From assembly GCF_010820665.1 (NCBI RefSeq), contig NZ_JAAIKC010000013.1, positions 62,001 to 126,000 of the forward strand: DNA of 64,000 nt. The letters run 5' to 3'. Numbering within the stretch: position 1 is the stretch's first letter; each line of letters opens with the position of its first letter. The stretch is from Paenibacillus sp. SYP-B3998 (GTDB lineage Bacteria; Bacillota; Bacilli; Paenibacillales; NBRC-103111). Positions 63,059-64,000 of the stretch are shown piece by piece. The translations under genes were made by a program, and so were the position numbers. A model generated the notes under the pieces. That model saw only the letters and a program-made list of their open reading frames with translations, had not been told where the DNA came from and ran no database searches.

Positions 63059-64000
63059 TTGAAAAAAACGCTTATTAGCATTTCCGCAGCCCTGTTACTC
63101 TTTTCAAGCTCGCAAGCGATCGTTATGGCCGATACAGTGAACGGTTCAACGGACGATCCTAAACAGAATGTTTATGTGTTTACAGATGTTTTGGAGACTG
63201 TATCTTCCATAGATTTAAATTATGTTTTGGATAGAGCGCTGAAGGATTCACACAATCTTAATTTGCTGACACTAAAATATGCTGCCCAGGGCAGTAAAAA
63301 AAATGATCTGGAGCAACAAATGGACGCGATGGGCTCAGCTTCGTTCACGCCTGGTCATTTGCCAAATACGGTTACAGAGGTAACGTACGCGCACAATCCG
63401 CTCTTGCCGCCCCTGACAAACCCCACGGACATTGCCTGGACGATCATGCAAAATACGGCAATGAACCAAATGCTGCAAGGCATGGGCGCTTTAGCTGGAG
63501 GTATGAATACAATCATTTCCTCGCAAAGATATCAAATGAAAACCGCTGCCCATCAGTTGGGTACTGATCAGTATAATTCGCTTCTTCAATCCGATGAAGC
63601 GAAGGCAGGCATTCGTTTGCAAACAATTTCGCAGTACGTGCAGTTGCTAGGTCAGAAGAAGCAGCTTAATTTCATGCAAGAGTACGAAGCTGTTATCGAA
63701 AAAGATTTGCTCAGAGCTACGCTTCTTGCACAGCAAGGTTTGGCATCTACGGACGATGTCCAAACCGTTCAAAAAGCAATTAGCAAGCAAAAAGACGAAA
63801 TCGTCACATTAACGAATAACTATCGTTTAGGGCTTGTCCAGCTTTCGACAGACATCGGTATTTCATACGACCCCAACTTAGTCATCAAGGATATCGATTC
63901 GATTTCCATGGATCCTATCGTCGAGACGAATACAATGACGTTGTTAAAAAACTCTTACCAGATGAAAACCTCTGGAAATAATATGGACGAAGCTGTGTGG
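63059..64000 (+). CDS. TolC-like secreted protein, cut by the window end
   Basis: Open frame of 314 codons without stop, running off the right edge. It starts at TTG, AAAGGATG lying 8-10 bases ahead, with a signal peptide (LISISAALLLFSSSQAIVMA). LNYVLDRALKDSHNLNLLTL and a long coiled region (AGIRLQTISQYVQLLGQKKQ, TLLAQQGLASTDDVQTVQKA) resemble TolC-family outer-membrane efflux proteins. Such genes occur in Paenibacillus although it has no outer membrane. It follows the ABC-2 permease by 28 bp, in one operon. Confidence 0.75.
   Translation, partial: MKKTLISISAALLLFSSSQAIVMADTVNGSTDDPKQNVYVFTDVLETVSSIDLNYVLDRALKDSHNLNLLTLKYAAQGSKKNDLEQQMDAMGSASFTPGHLPNTVTEVTYAHNPLLPPLTNPTDIAWTIMQNTAMNQMLQGMGALAGGMNTIISSQRYQMKTAAHQLGTDQYNSLLQSDEAKAGIRLQTISQYVQLLGQKKQLNFMQEYEAVIEKDLLRATLLAQQGLASTDDVQTVQKAISKQKDEIVTLTNNYRLGLVQLSTDIGISYDPNLVIKDIDSISMDPIVETNTMTLLKNSYQMKTSGNNMDEAVW

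Overview
The window looks like chromosome from a spore-forming Gram-positive bacterium of the Paenibacillaceae (Paenibacillus or a close relative). This rests on G-rich ribosome binding sites with GTG and TTG starts, LplB/YtcP/LplA-type sugar importers paired with YesM/YesN and membrane-bound AraC regulators, SLH, WG-repeat and copper-amine-oxidase-like stalk domains, and a TolC-like protein in an otherwise Gram-positive gene set. No rRNA, tRNA, CRISPR array, insertion sequence or prophage was seen. Gene families were recognised by eye, without database searches.

Layout. 1-1190: membrane-anchored strictosidine-synthase/SMP-30-like protein. 1200-8810: carbohydrate ABC importer (two permeases and a lipoprotein) behind a consensus cre site, a convergent membrane-bound AraC regulator and a sugar isomerase/epimerase. 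8950-11780: Sensor-domain membrane protein, YkoP-like protein, polysaccharide deacetylase and a FxLYD lipoprotein. 12070-15810: a secreted 1183-residue SGNH esterase with Ig, FN3 and Calx-beta modules behind a 41-nt palindrome. 15930-22840: a GH3 beta-glucosidase, a GH94 phosphorylase best matched to 1,2-beta-oligoglucan phosphorylase, and a LacI regulator, with two identical operators around a good promoter. 22900-28680: spermidine-synthase-like protein, ExoA, AraC regulator with 21-bp repeats before a secreted alpha-toroid protein, and a Tat-exported PhoX phosphatase. 28840-40530: surface block with two tail-collar proteins, a 2152-residue SLH protein carrying an (ABC)x3 higher-order repeat, an internally duplicated unknown protein and a WG-repeat protein. 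40540-50380: YesM/YesN two-component system, second sugar importer and a GH85 endo-beta-N-acetylglucosaminidase, a likely N-glycan foraging locus. 50400-54680: a rearranged comQXPA-like quorum-sensing locus. 54700-55790: small ORF and gene debris, including a transketolase C-terminal remnant just before transaldolase. 55800-64000: transaldolase, YhcH protein, MATE exporter, DUF3817, IDEAL-like protein, and a TetR-HlyD-ABC2-TolC-like export operon cut by the window end.

The most interesting element is the quorum-sensing locus. Homologues of ComP (PDZ-like domain, multi-TM kinase), ComA and ComQ (isoprenyl transferase) lie in the order comP-comA-comQ on the minus strand. Divergent from comP, 78 bp away, is a 72-codon gene with its own terminator whose product ends in ...PYSQWRP, with Trp at the third-last position as in the ComX pheromone precursor. 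The classical order is comQ-comX-comP-comA on one strand, so this is either a rearranged locus or a divergent pheromone family. Second in interest are the beta-1,2-glucan locus and the higher-order repeat of the giant SLH protein.
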